Assembly (NCBI GenBank): GCA_019057355.1
Contig: DXJM01000256.1
Coordinates: 1-6,168 of the forward strand
DNA length: 6,168 nt
Direction: 5' to 3'
DNA from: Promethearchaeota archaeon
Lineage (GTDB): Archaea > Asgardarchaeota > Lokiarchaeia > Sigyniarchaeales > SOKP01
Part shown: one piece after another, positions 1 to 5,957 of the stretch
How positions within the stretch are numbered: the first letter of the stretch is position 1
Layout: every line of letters begins with the position of its first letter
The notes under the pieces: model-generated
Database searches by the model: none
Seen by the model: the letters and a program-made list of their open reading frames with translations, nothing else
What the model was told of the DNA's origin: nothing
Position numbers and translations under genes: made by a program

Positions 1-8
1 GATTAGAA

Positions 9-48
9 GCGAACGCTAGTTCGCAAGGAATTTTTCTTTTATTTTTTT
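9..48 (+). terminator. Hairpin plus T-tract terminator of an upstream unit
   Basis: A perfect six-base-pair stem (GCGAAC at 9-14, GTTCGC at 19-24) encloses a four-base loop, GCTA. T-rich runs follow at 31-35, 37-40 and 42-48. This is the layout of a plus-strand transcription terminator. Archaeal terminators mainly need the T-tract, so the hairpin may instead be the 3' end of an RNA gene lying left of the window. The stem is much richer in G+C than its surroundings, which favours a real structured 3' end. No coding sequence can be assigned to bases 1-48. Confidence 0.55.
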
Positions 49-68
49 ACATGTCCTAACATGTCTTA
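49..68. repeat. Tandem 10-base repeat ACATGTCYTA
   Basis: ACATGTCCTA (49-58) is followed directly by ACATGTCTTA (59-68), with one mismatch. The 10-base period is close to one helical turn, so two protein subunits could bind the same DNA face. The repeat lies about 25-45 bases upstream of the TATA box of the hydrolase gene, where an archaeal activator or repressor might bind. No specific regulator can be named, and chance is possible. Confidence 0.3.
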
Positions 69-90
69 AATCATTATACCTCATAATCAT

Positions 91-108
91 CTTTATAATA
101 TATAAAAA
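91..108 (+). promoter_or_regulatory. TATA-box promoter of the HAD hydrolase gene, probably leaderless
   Basis: An A/T-only stretch at 93-108 contains TATAATATATAAAA. Its centre is about 22-25 bases upstream of the ATG at 123. Archaeal transcription starts roughly 25 bases downstream of the TATA centre, so the transcript would begin at or next to the start codon. No Shine-Dalgarno-like purine run lies before the ATG, which fits a leaderless mRNA. A 10-base direct repeat, AAATCATTAT, occurs at 68-77 and 106-115, on either side of the box. Confidence 0.5.
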
Positions 109-122
109 TCATTATGTATTAG

Positions 123-851
123 ATGCATCCACCAATAATTTTATTCGATTTTGATGGAGTAATTCTAACACAAAAGGCTTTAGAACTGGCAGGATTAATA
201 TTTCTTCGGAATGATTTTTATAAATGGCGAAATGCGGAAAAATTGAGACCAATTGATCTTGCTTTATTATTTGAGAAATCAGATTCAGAAAGATTCGTTA
301 AGTTCTACAAGAACATACACAAGAATTATAAAACTTATATTCCTAGCAGAACAAGAAGGGACTTATTCTTAGCGAGATTTGGTAAAAAATATAGAAAATT
401 AGAAAAATTACATGCTAAATTGAAACCGGGAATTTGCAATGTTTTAATGGAATTAAGGAGCAAAGAAATTCCGTTAGGGATCATTTCAAATACCCAAAAA
501 AAAAGAATGAATTATTTCAAGAAAAGGTTTGAATTAGATAAATATTTTACCATCATATTATCCAGAAATGATTTACCCTACCACAAACCAAACCCCTATC
601 CTATAATAAAAGCACTAAAATATATAAAAGAAGAAAGAAACTACAATAAAATCGAGAAATCAGACGTTTATTTTATTGGAGATATCCCTTCAGACATTAT
701 TTGTGCAAAATCTGCAGGAATAAAAAGTATTGCTGTATTATCGGGGCATGGAACTAAAAATGAACTTCTAAATGAAGATCCGGATTATGTTGTAGAAAGA
801 ATAATCGATATCTTAGAACTTCCCCCTTTCAAAAAATTCTTATTTTACTGA
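123..851 (+). CDS. HAD-superfamily hydrolase, phosphoglycolate phosphatase-like
   Basis: This complete 242-residue protein is probably a soluble phosphatase or related phosphotransferase. All four HAD motifs are visible. Motif I is DFDGV, with nucleophile Asp9 and acid/base Asp11. Motif II is the Ser122-Asn123 pair after a hydrophobic strand. Motif III is Lys155 in HKPNP. Motif IV is GDIPSD, with metal-binding Asp187 and Asp191. The mostly helical segment between motifs I and II (about 15-100) fits a C1 cap, as in HAD subfamily IA. The start is well fixed: a TAG stop lies immediately before this ATG, and the first core strand begins a few residues later. The substrate cannot be read from sequence; phosphoglycolate, a sugar phosphate or a nucleotide are all possible. 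The next gene starts 21 bases after the stop on the same strand, suggesting co-transcription. A run of nine A at 496-504 lies just after motif II. Confidence 0.88.
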   Translation: MHPPIILFDFDGVILTQKALELAGLIFLRNDFYKWRNAEKLRPIDLALLFEKSDSERFVKFYKNIHKNYKTYIPSRTRRDLFLARFGKKYRKLEKLHAKLKPGICNVLMELRSKEIPLGIISNTQKKRMNYFKKRFELDKYFTIILSRNDLPYHKPNPYPIIKALKYIKEERNYNKIEKSDVYFIGDIPSDIICAKSAGIKSIAVLSGHGTKNELLNEDPDYVVERIIDILELPPFKKFLFY

Positions 852-872
852 ATATTATTTTATCATTGAAGA

Positions 873-3605
873 ATGTTTGAAATACAAGATTTTAGCCCTT
901 ATCAAGGTTTGGAACACATTGTATTAAAATTGAATAAACTATTTGAGAAAAACAAATCTGCTAAAGTTCCAAAAGTTATCTCCCAATTAGAGGAATTATT
1001 GATTGATGAAAATTTAGTAATTCCCGTGACATTTATCTTGAGTGTTATTGCAGAAAATTCAATAGAGCACATCCCAGAACATTTAATAAAAAAAATTGAG
1101 CCTTTTTTAAACTCTCAAAATGGCAAGCTTAAGATCAATTCAATAATAATCATGGGGTTTAAAATAATAACAAGTGAAGGGCTCATTGAGAAATATATTT
1201 CTGATTTCATTCATTTGTTGACTGATGATAATGAAGATATTAGAGAAAATACCTACTTTTTTTTAGGATTATTTTTTGAAAAAAAACAAAAACTCATAAA
1301 TTCAGGAAAGCAAGTTTATTTAAATGCTTTAAAATCGGAAACGAAAAAAGAAAACGTGATTACTTTATTAGAATATCTCTCTGTTTGTAAAAATTTTTCT
1401 TTTAGTGAACTTTTCGAGTTTAGAGATCTTGCCCTTCATTTAATCTTAAAACATGATCTTGAGAAATCACCAGAATTTAGGGTAGGATTATTAAAAGCTC
1501 TCATAAATATCTTTCCTTTATTAAAAAATGCTAATTTAGATGGATTCAATGAAAAAGCAATAAGATTAGCATTAAATAACCTCTTTATAATGAAAAAGAC
1601 AAATTTCACAGCGGAATTAATAAAGAAAAATAACATTAGCCTAGAAAGATTTACTGAAGACATTAAGAAGAATCATTTAAAAGAGAAAGAACTTTATTTT
1701 TACACGAAAAATCCTAAAACAAGTGAGATCATTTTTTATCAAATTGAGAAAGAAAAACTTGAAGCTTTCTTTAATAAGGAGAAAAAGATTTCTAATGATG
1801 AGATCAAAGAGACTTTTGGGAGCATGATCGATTCTGACTACAATTTGAGATTATTCATTGATGTCTTATTAAACTTGGGACAAATTTTTGGATTTTATTC
1901 AAAACTCGGTTTTTATTATCCCCAGTCATATATCACCTTAAAATTGAGAGAAGATTTTCAAAAAAAAGGATTAATTAATTTAAAAAACTATAATTATTTG
2001 CCCATAGAATTTTTAAATAAAATCATAAAAAATGTTTCAGAAACGTTTAACATTCCATTTTTAACCGGAGTAAATGAACAGGCCTTTTATTCATTAAAAA
2101 AAATTCACGAACAAATTAATAATGAAGCGCCCCATAATAGTTCTATCGATCTTTATCCTTTTAGAGAAAGGTTGAAGGATGAGGATTTCATTAAATTGAT
2201 AAAAAATCTTCCCCGTGAATATTTAACTAATTTGAGAAAAGGAACCCATTGGCTTACTAATATCGGAAAGACCAAGATTAAAAATGAAATTGATAATTCT
2301 AAAATTATTGGTTTTTTCAGTTTACCGGTAATCTCCGAGAAACTTAATATAAAAAAAATATTATTAGTAGACGTTTTGGAACAATACATTGATCTAAGAG
2401 GGGGAATATGGGACAATAGTAAGGAAATCTTTTATTATTCTAAATTCTTGAAAGATAAAATTAATTCAATTGATTTAATGTCCAACGATGATGAAAAAAA
2501 TGCAAAAATTAACGCATTGGCGACTCAATTAAATATCAATAAAAATATTATAGTAACTAAAATCAATGAAAATCTCAAATTATTAGGAGAAGAAATAAAA
2601 AATCAAGATGAGATATCTATTAGCCTATATCTCGAGAAATTAGGAATGGAAAGAGAAGATTTCATGAATTTTATCCATGACTTGGAAGTAAATTATTTTT
2701 TAAAAGGAGATTTGTTGATCTTAAATCCTGAAAAAATAGAACTAGCCAAGAAAGATATAAAGCTCATGTTAATTAAAGAAAGCCAATCCATGGACTACAT
2801 CAGCTTCGGAAATTTTGATATCAATGCTGATTTGGTTCATTCTCTGATAAAAGAATTAGAGGTTGAAAACAAGATAAAAGGGATTTTTTATGAAGAGAAA
2901 GGTGAGGTATTCTTCTATACCCTTATAGGAATAAAAAAATTAATGCTCGAAAATAGTTTTTTATTTTCATTTAGTGATTTATTTTATGGTAAAGAACTTG
3001 ATCAGAAAGAAATAGCACTAATGATGGAAGTTTTAGATGAATTAATTGATTCTGGACAATTAAAAGGAACTGTTGATAAAAAGGAATTAGCGTTTTCAAG
3101 CGATGAAGTTATCTTTGCTAAAGATTACAATGTTGTAGTTGATGAGTTTGGAAGAATCATTAGTAATTTTACCCGTAAATTTGAGATGGAATTTTATGTT
3201 ATTAAAAAAATATTACGAAAACGCGATGAAGTAATATATCCCCAAGAAATAAAATTAATTCAAGAAATAATAGATAAAATTAATATTAATTATGTCAAAT
3301 GGAGAGCACAAATAGGAGCAATCATGCGCTCTACAAATAAAAGAATTCTCGATGAACAAGGGCATAGTTTTAAAAGTTATCAGAGATTGCCACCGGAAAA
3401 AAGAAATAAAATCATATTATTTAAAGAAGATCCTGATGTTCAAGACCATATGAATACATTTAATGCGTGGGTTAACCTTTTTAATGAACTAGAATTGAAC
3501 TATGGAAAAATTATTTTTGCCCAGAAACATTTGATAAACAATCCAGAAGATACGGAAACCGAAATCAAGCTTGAGGAATTATTGGAGAAACTAAAACTTT
3601 TATAA
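873..3605 (+). CDS. Large HEAT-repeat and tandem winged-helix protein, possibly UFL1-like
   Basis: I do not recognise this 910-residue protein with certainty. Residues about 10-220 are paired amphipathic helices of HEAT type, clearest at 108-137, where a DDNEDIREN turn precedes a hydrophobic helix. The rest looks like a string of winged-helix modules, at roughly 323-352, 481-520, 578-617, 643-682, 697-748 and 773-830. Residues 720-734 (VLDELIDSGQLKGTV) closely resemble a winged-helix segment that I recall from human UFL1, the UFM1 E3 ligase. UFL1-like proteins have been reported from Asgard archaea. No RING zinc ligands, catalytic motif, signal peptide or membrane span is seen, so a scaffold or adaptor role is likelier than an enzyme. 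The ATG is the first start after an in-frame TGA at 867-869, and its ribosome-binding site is weak. The tail at 892-910 is charged and helical. Alternatives are a PCI-like scaffold or a DNA-binding protein. The CDS itself is sure; the function is not. Confidence 0.9.
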   Translation: MFEIQDFSPYQGLEHIVLKLNKLFEKNKSAKVPKVISQLEELLIDENLVIPVTFILSVIAENSIEHIPEHLIKKIEPFLNSQNGKLKINSIIIMGFKIITSEGLIEKYISDFIHLLTDDNEDIRENTYFFLGLFFEKKQKLINSGKQVYLNALKSETKKENVITLLEYLSVCKNFSFSELFEFRDLALHLILKHDLEKSPEFRVGLLKALINIFPLLKNANLDGFNEKAIRLALNNLFIMKKTNFTAELIKKNNISLERFTEDIKKNHLKEKELYFYTKNPKTSEIIFYQIEKEKLEAFFNKEKKISNDEIKETFGSMIDSDYNLRLFIDVLLNLGQIFGFYSKLGFYYPQSYITLKLREDFQKKGLINLKNYNYLPIEFLNKIIKNVSETFNIPFLTGVNEQAFYSLKKIHEQINNEAPHNSSIDLYPFRERLKDEDFIKLIKNLPREYLTNLRKGTHWLTNIGKTKIKNEIDNSKIIGFFSLPVISEKLNIKKILLVDVLEQYIDLRGGIWDNSKEIFYYSKFLKDKINSIDLMSNDDEKNAKINALATQLNINKNIIVTKINENLKLLGEEIKNQDEISISLYLEKLGMEREDFMNFIHDLEVNYFLKGDLLILNPEKIELAKKDIKLMLIKESQSMDYISFGNFDINADLVHSLIKELEVENKIKGIFYEEKGEVFFYTLIGIKKLMLENSFLFSFSDLFYGKELDQKEIALMMEVLDELIDSGQLKGTVDKKELAFSSDEVIFAKDYNVVVDEFGRIISNFTRKFEMEFYVIKKILRKRDEVIYPQEIKLIQEIIDKININYVKWRAQIGAIMRSTNKRILDEQGHSFKSYQRLPPEKRNKIILFKEDPDVQDHMNTFNAWVNLFNELELNYGKIIFAQKHLINNPEDTETEIKLEELLEKLKLL

Positions 3606-3902
3606 TTTTTGTAATTGAGAAATAAACTTCTTTATATCTATTTCTTCAGACTTTTTAATTCTATAGTTCACAGGGTTTAACGTGCCATTTTTTTCTAAAA
3701 TTGTTCCCTCTTCTTCGAGATATTTTAACGTTCGCCATATGAAATTAATTTTAGAGCGATTTTTTGATTTAACATTATTACATCTTCGTACTCGTTTAGT
3801 ATTTACTATATAAACCTTATTATTAATGCATTTATTGATAGCATCAAGAGTTTCCTCTAAGTTTTTTCTAAAAAAATCCAAAATGTAAATTCCCTCTCCC
3901 AA
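3600..3902 (-). CDS. Small winged-helix protein, hypothetical, start codon uncertain
   Basis: This is a 100-residue reading frame using a TTG start. Its second half resembles a winged-helix DNA-binding domain. A basic stretch at 36-51 is followed by a probable recognition helix (IWRTLKYLEEEG, 55-66), then TILEKNGT and a final NYRI strand that would form the wing. The first part has a helix at about 14-27. No ATG is available: the frame stays open upstream to a TAA at 3972-3974, and ATA, ATT and CTG are the other possible starts. There is no clear Shine-Dalgarno sequence. The gene ends inside the last codons of the large plus-strand gene, overlapping it by six bases tail to tail. A TATA-like box and a 12-base palindrome upstream support real expression and possible autoregulation. 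It could be a transcription factor or a decayed gene. No specific family is recognised. Confidence 0.6.
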   Translation of the reverse strand: MGEGIYILDFFRKNLEETLDAINKCINNKVYIVNTKRVRRCNNVKSKNRSKINFIWRTLKYLEEEGTILEKNGTLNPVNYRIKKSEEIDIKKFISQLQKL

Positions 3903-3981
3903 TTGAATGAATAAAACAGTGATTTTTAAAGAAACTAAAAATAAATTGATCTTTTTCAGTATCTTTATGTATTATAAGTAT

Positions 3982-3993
3982 AATGATATCATT
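3982..3993. promoter_or_regulatory. 12-base palindrome, candidate operator
   Basis: AATGATATCATT is a perfect palindrome. It abuts the TATA-like box at 3991-4000 and lies between that box and the transcription start expected near 3970 on the minus strand. A protein bound here would block TBP or RNA polymerase, as many archaeal repressors do. The winged-helix protein encoded just downstream is the obvious candidate ligand, but this is inference. A+T-rich DNA makes short palindromes fairly common by chance. Confidence 0.35.
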
Positions 3994-4016
3994 TATAAAT
4001 CTTTTTATATTATTTA
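3991..4016 (-). promoter_or_regulatory. TATA-like elements for the small winged-helix gene
   Basis: On the minus strand, ATTTATAAAT (4000-3991) is a good archaeal TATA candidate and predicts a start near 3970, about 65 bases before the TTG codon. A second A/T-only candidate, AAATAATATAAAAAG (about 4016-4002), predicts a start near 3984. The first is itself palindromic, so it could also point to the plus strand, but no plus-strand gene follows. Confidence 0.4.
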
Positions 4017-4138
4017 AAAAGAGGATTAGAGAATAATTTGAATTCTAAATTGAATTATTTTTCACAAAACTCTCATAAATAGAAAATAGGGTTCAAATCT
4101 AAACAACTAATTGGTTTTCAGGAATTTTATATGTGTGT

Positions 4139-4183
4139 AAAAAAAAACGAAAATGTAAAAAAAATATATTAATAGATTAATAT
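4139..4183 (-). terminator. purH terminator: A/T hairpin followed by two T-tracts
   Basis: Reading the minus strand after the purH stop, an eight-base inverted repeat (ATATTAAT / ATTAATAT, 4183-4166, two-base centre) is followed at once by eight T (4164-4157). After ACATTTTCG come nine more T (4147-4139). Consecutive T-runs of this length are strong archaeal terminators. The all-A/T hairpin is weak and may be incidental. Confidence 0.65.
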
Positions 4184-4211
4184 TTGTTGAGAAATACGTC
4201 AAATTTTTACT

Positions 4212-5816
4212 TTAATGCCTAAATACTCTTTTTCCACAAAAAATTAGCGTGCAATCTAATTCGTTTGCCTTTTCAATCACTAAATCGTCTCGAATTGAGC
4301 CTCCAGGATTGATGATTGCTTTTGCACCAGCATTTACTGCCGCTTCCAAACCATCGGGAAAGGGAAAAAAAGAATCCGTTCCCATAATAGAATTCTTTAA
4401 TTCATCTTGATGCCCAAACTCTCTTGCTTTTTGTGCTGCTAGTTTTACAACATGAACCCTGCTTTGTTGTCCCGCTCCAATACCGATAGTATAAACACCA
4501 TTATTATATGTCTGAACAAAGCACGCTGAATTGGATTTGGCCCATTTTGAAACTTTATATGAAAAAATTAACGCTTCTTTTTCTTTTAGAGTAGCCTGTC
4601 TTTTGCTTACAACGTTCCATTCTTTAATAATAGGTTTATAATCATATTCTTGAATCAAGACGCCACCGAGCGTTGAGCGTAGTTCAAGTTGTTTATAGAT
4701 CGCCTCTCTTTTTTCGAGAAAGTCTCCGAATTCTAAAATTCTCATGGATTCTTTTGTTTTTAAAATTTCTAAGGCTTCTGGTTCAAAAGACGGTGCCATT
4801 AACACTTCTATGAAAATTTTTTCTTTATTTACAATATAATCAGCAACTTCTTTAGTCAAAGCATGATTTACTCCCCATATTCCCCCAAAAGCTGACAATG
4901 GATCACAGCTGAAAGCCATGTGCACCGATTTTAACTGATTTTTTTTATCAATTGCCATACCATTTGGTGATGTGTGTTTAAGTATTGCTGTAACATGATT
5001 TTCTTCTCCTAGATCTAAGAGCATTTGCATGCAAGCATCAATATCCAAGTAATTGTTAAATGAAATTTCTTTTCCACCCAATTGTTTTAAATCGTGTAAT
5101 CCATGCAATGCGGAATTGTCCTTGTAATATGCTGCTGCTTGATCCCAATTTTCACCATATCTGCAGTCTTGGACCTTTTCAAATACTTTTATCATGGTTT
5201 TAGGGAATGTGGTTTCAGAACTATAAATAGTTTGCAAATAATTCGCAATTGCAGCATTATAATCTGCCATTATAATGAATACTTTTTGAGCAAGCATTAG
5301 TCTTGTTTTTTCAGTTATTGCACCTTTATTCTTTCTCAATTCTTTTAACAAATCATCATAATAATCTGGACTTGGAACAACAATAACATCTGGAAAATTT
5401 TTGGCAGCAGCTCTTATCATGGTAGGACCGCCAATGTCTATCATTTCTAATGCTTCTTTAAGCTGAATACCTGGTTTTTCTATTGCTTCCTTAAATTGAT
5501 ACAAATTACATACAACCATGTCAATAGGAGGAATATCATATTTTTCAGCATCTTCAACATCACTTTCAAGATTTCTTCGAAAAAGAATTCCACCTTCAAC
5601 TCGAGGATGTAAAGTCTTTACTCTTCCATCAAACATTTCGGGTGACTGGGTATAATCTGAAATCTTAATAACCTTTATTTGATTTTTTTCCAATAATCTA
5701 GCTGAACCACCTGTCGATAAAATCTCGACCCCAAATTCATTTATCAAGTTCTTAACAAATTCAAGGATACCTCTTTTATCATACACAGAAACTAAAACTC
5801 TTTCTATTTTTTTCAT
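4212..5816 (-). CDS. purH: Bifunctional AICAR transformylase / IMP cyclohydrolase
   Basis: PurH catalyses the last two steps of IMP synthesis in the cytoplasm: formyl transfer from 10-formyl-tetrahydrofolate to AICAR, then ring closure of FAICAR to IMP. This 534-residue protein is of normal bacterial length and has both domains. The N-terminal cyclohydrolase half has STGGSA (34-39), GRVKTLHP (64-71) with Lys67, Tyr106 in NLYQF, Asp127 in IDIGG and Lys139 in AAAKN. The transformylase half has Lys280-His281 in KHTSPNG, SAFGG (308-312), Asn429 in KSNSAC, GAGQQSR (447-453), DSFFPFPD (481-488), NPGGSIRD (503-510) and the usual FRH terminus. Two oddities are RYGENWDQ, where RYGENPHQ is usual, and VEGG, where IHGG is usual after TLHP. 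The ATG fits the family N-terminus. It is preceded by GAAAG, a weak ribosome-binding site, and by a four-codon upstream ORF. Transcription is monocistronic as far as visible. Many archaea use PurP and PurO instead, so a bacterial-type PurH is notable if this host is archaeal. Confidence 0.97.
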   Translation of the reverse strand: MKKIERVLVSVYDKRGILEFVKNLINEFGVEILSTGGSARLLEKNQIKVIKISDYTQSPEMFDGRVKTLHPRVEGGILFRRNLESDVEDAEKYDIPPIDMVVCNLYQFKEAIEKPGIQLKEALEMIDIGGPTMIRAAAKNFPDVIVVPSPDYYDDLLKELRKNKGAITEKTRLMLAQKVFIIMADYNAAIANYLQTIYSSETTFPKTMIKVFEKVQDCRYGENWDQAAAYYKDNSALHGLHDLKQLGGKEISFNNYLDIDACMQMLLDLGEENHVTAILKHTSPNGMAIDKKNQLKSVHMAFSCDPLSAFGGIWGVNHALTKEVADYIVNKEKIFIEVLMAPSFEPEALEILKTKESMRILEFGDFLEKREAIYKQLELRSTLGGVLIQEYDYKPIIKEWNVVSKRQATLKEKEALIFSYKVSKWAKSNSACFVQTYNNGVYTIGIGAGQQSRVHVVKLAAQKAREFGHQDELKNSIMGTDSFFPFPDGLEAAVNAGAKAIINPGGSIRDDLVIEKANELDCTLIFCGKRVFRH

Positions 5817-5827
5817 CTTTCATCCAT
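5816..5827 (-). other. Four-codon upstream ORF overlapping the purH start
   Basis: On the minus strand, ATG GAT GAA AGA TGA encodes Met-Asp-Glu-Arg. Its TGA shares two bases with the purH ATG. (The TGA itself continues one base into purH, to 5815-5813 on the genomic numbering, depending on frame.) A second out-of-frame ATG starts at 5823 and reads into purH. Such an arrangement could allow termination-reinitiation or reduce purH translation. It matters only if the transcript starts upstream of 5827, which is not shown. Confidence 0.25.
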
Positions 5828-5841
5828 TTTTTTTTATTTAC

Positions 5842-5892
5842 GTCTATTAATCTGAATGTCTATTATTTACATTGAATGAAATTATTAAGTTT
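5842..5892 (-). promoter_or_regulatory. Probable purH promoter region
   Basis: On the minus strand, two A/T-rich candidates could serve as the TATA box: GTAAATAATAG (about 5871-5861, predicting a start near 5840) and ACTTAATAATTT (about 5894-5883). The sequence TAATAGAC occurs twice (5865-5858 and 5849-5842), one copy overlapping the first candidate and one just downstream, as a repressor site might. None of this is strong in such A+T-rich DNA. Confidence 0.3.
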
Positions 5893-5928
5893 AACTTATT
5901 TGCTAACGATTTAATAACCTTCTAATTA

Positions 5929-5938
5929 TTTATAAAAA
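5929..5938 (+). promoter_or_regulatory. TATA box of the putative structured RNA
   Basis: TTTATAAAA (about 5930-5938) is a near-ideal archaeal TATA box on the plus strand, divergent from purH. It predicts transcription from about 5958-5960, some 25 bases before the first hairpin of the G+C-rich island. It is the best-looking promoter in the window. Confidence 0.55.
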
Positions 5939-5957
5939 CGTGGTACTTTCTATAAAC

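Larger units (their letters stand above)
3903..4211. other. Gene-free A+T-rich intergenic region
   Basis: This 309-base stretch separates two minus-strand genes. It contains the promoter and palindrome of the small winged-helix gene on its left and the purH terminator on its right. Between about 4020 and 4135 I see no open frame with protein-like composition, no tRNA or other recognisable RNA, and no long repeat. Confidence 0.6.

Noticed and set aside
1..48. The initial hairpin as the end of a tRNA or CRISPR repeat.
   Set aside because: The stem and loop do not match a T-arm, and no second copy exists. A terminator or the end of an unknown RNA is simpler.
1436..2416. Minus-strand frames of 75 and 87 codons inside the large gene.
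   Set aside because: They are low-complexity shadows of the plus-strand coding sequence, without starts or signals of their own.
5103..5300. A 65-codon plus-strand frame inside purH.
   Set aside because: It is antisense to conserved purH coding sequence and has no promoter or recognisable domain.
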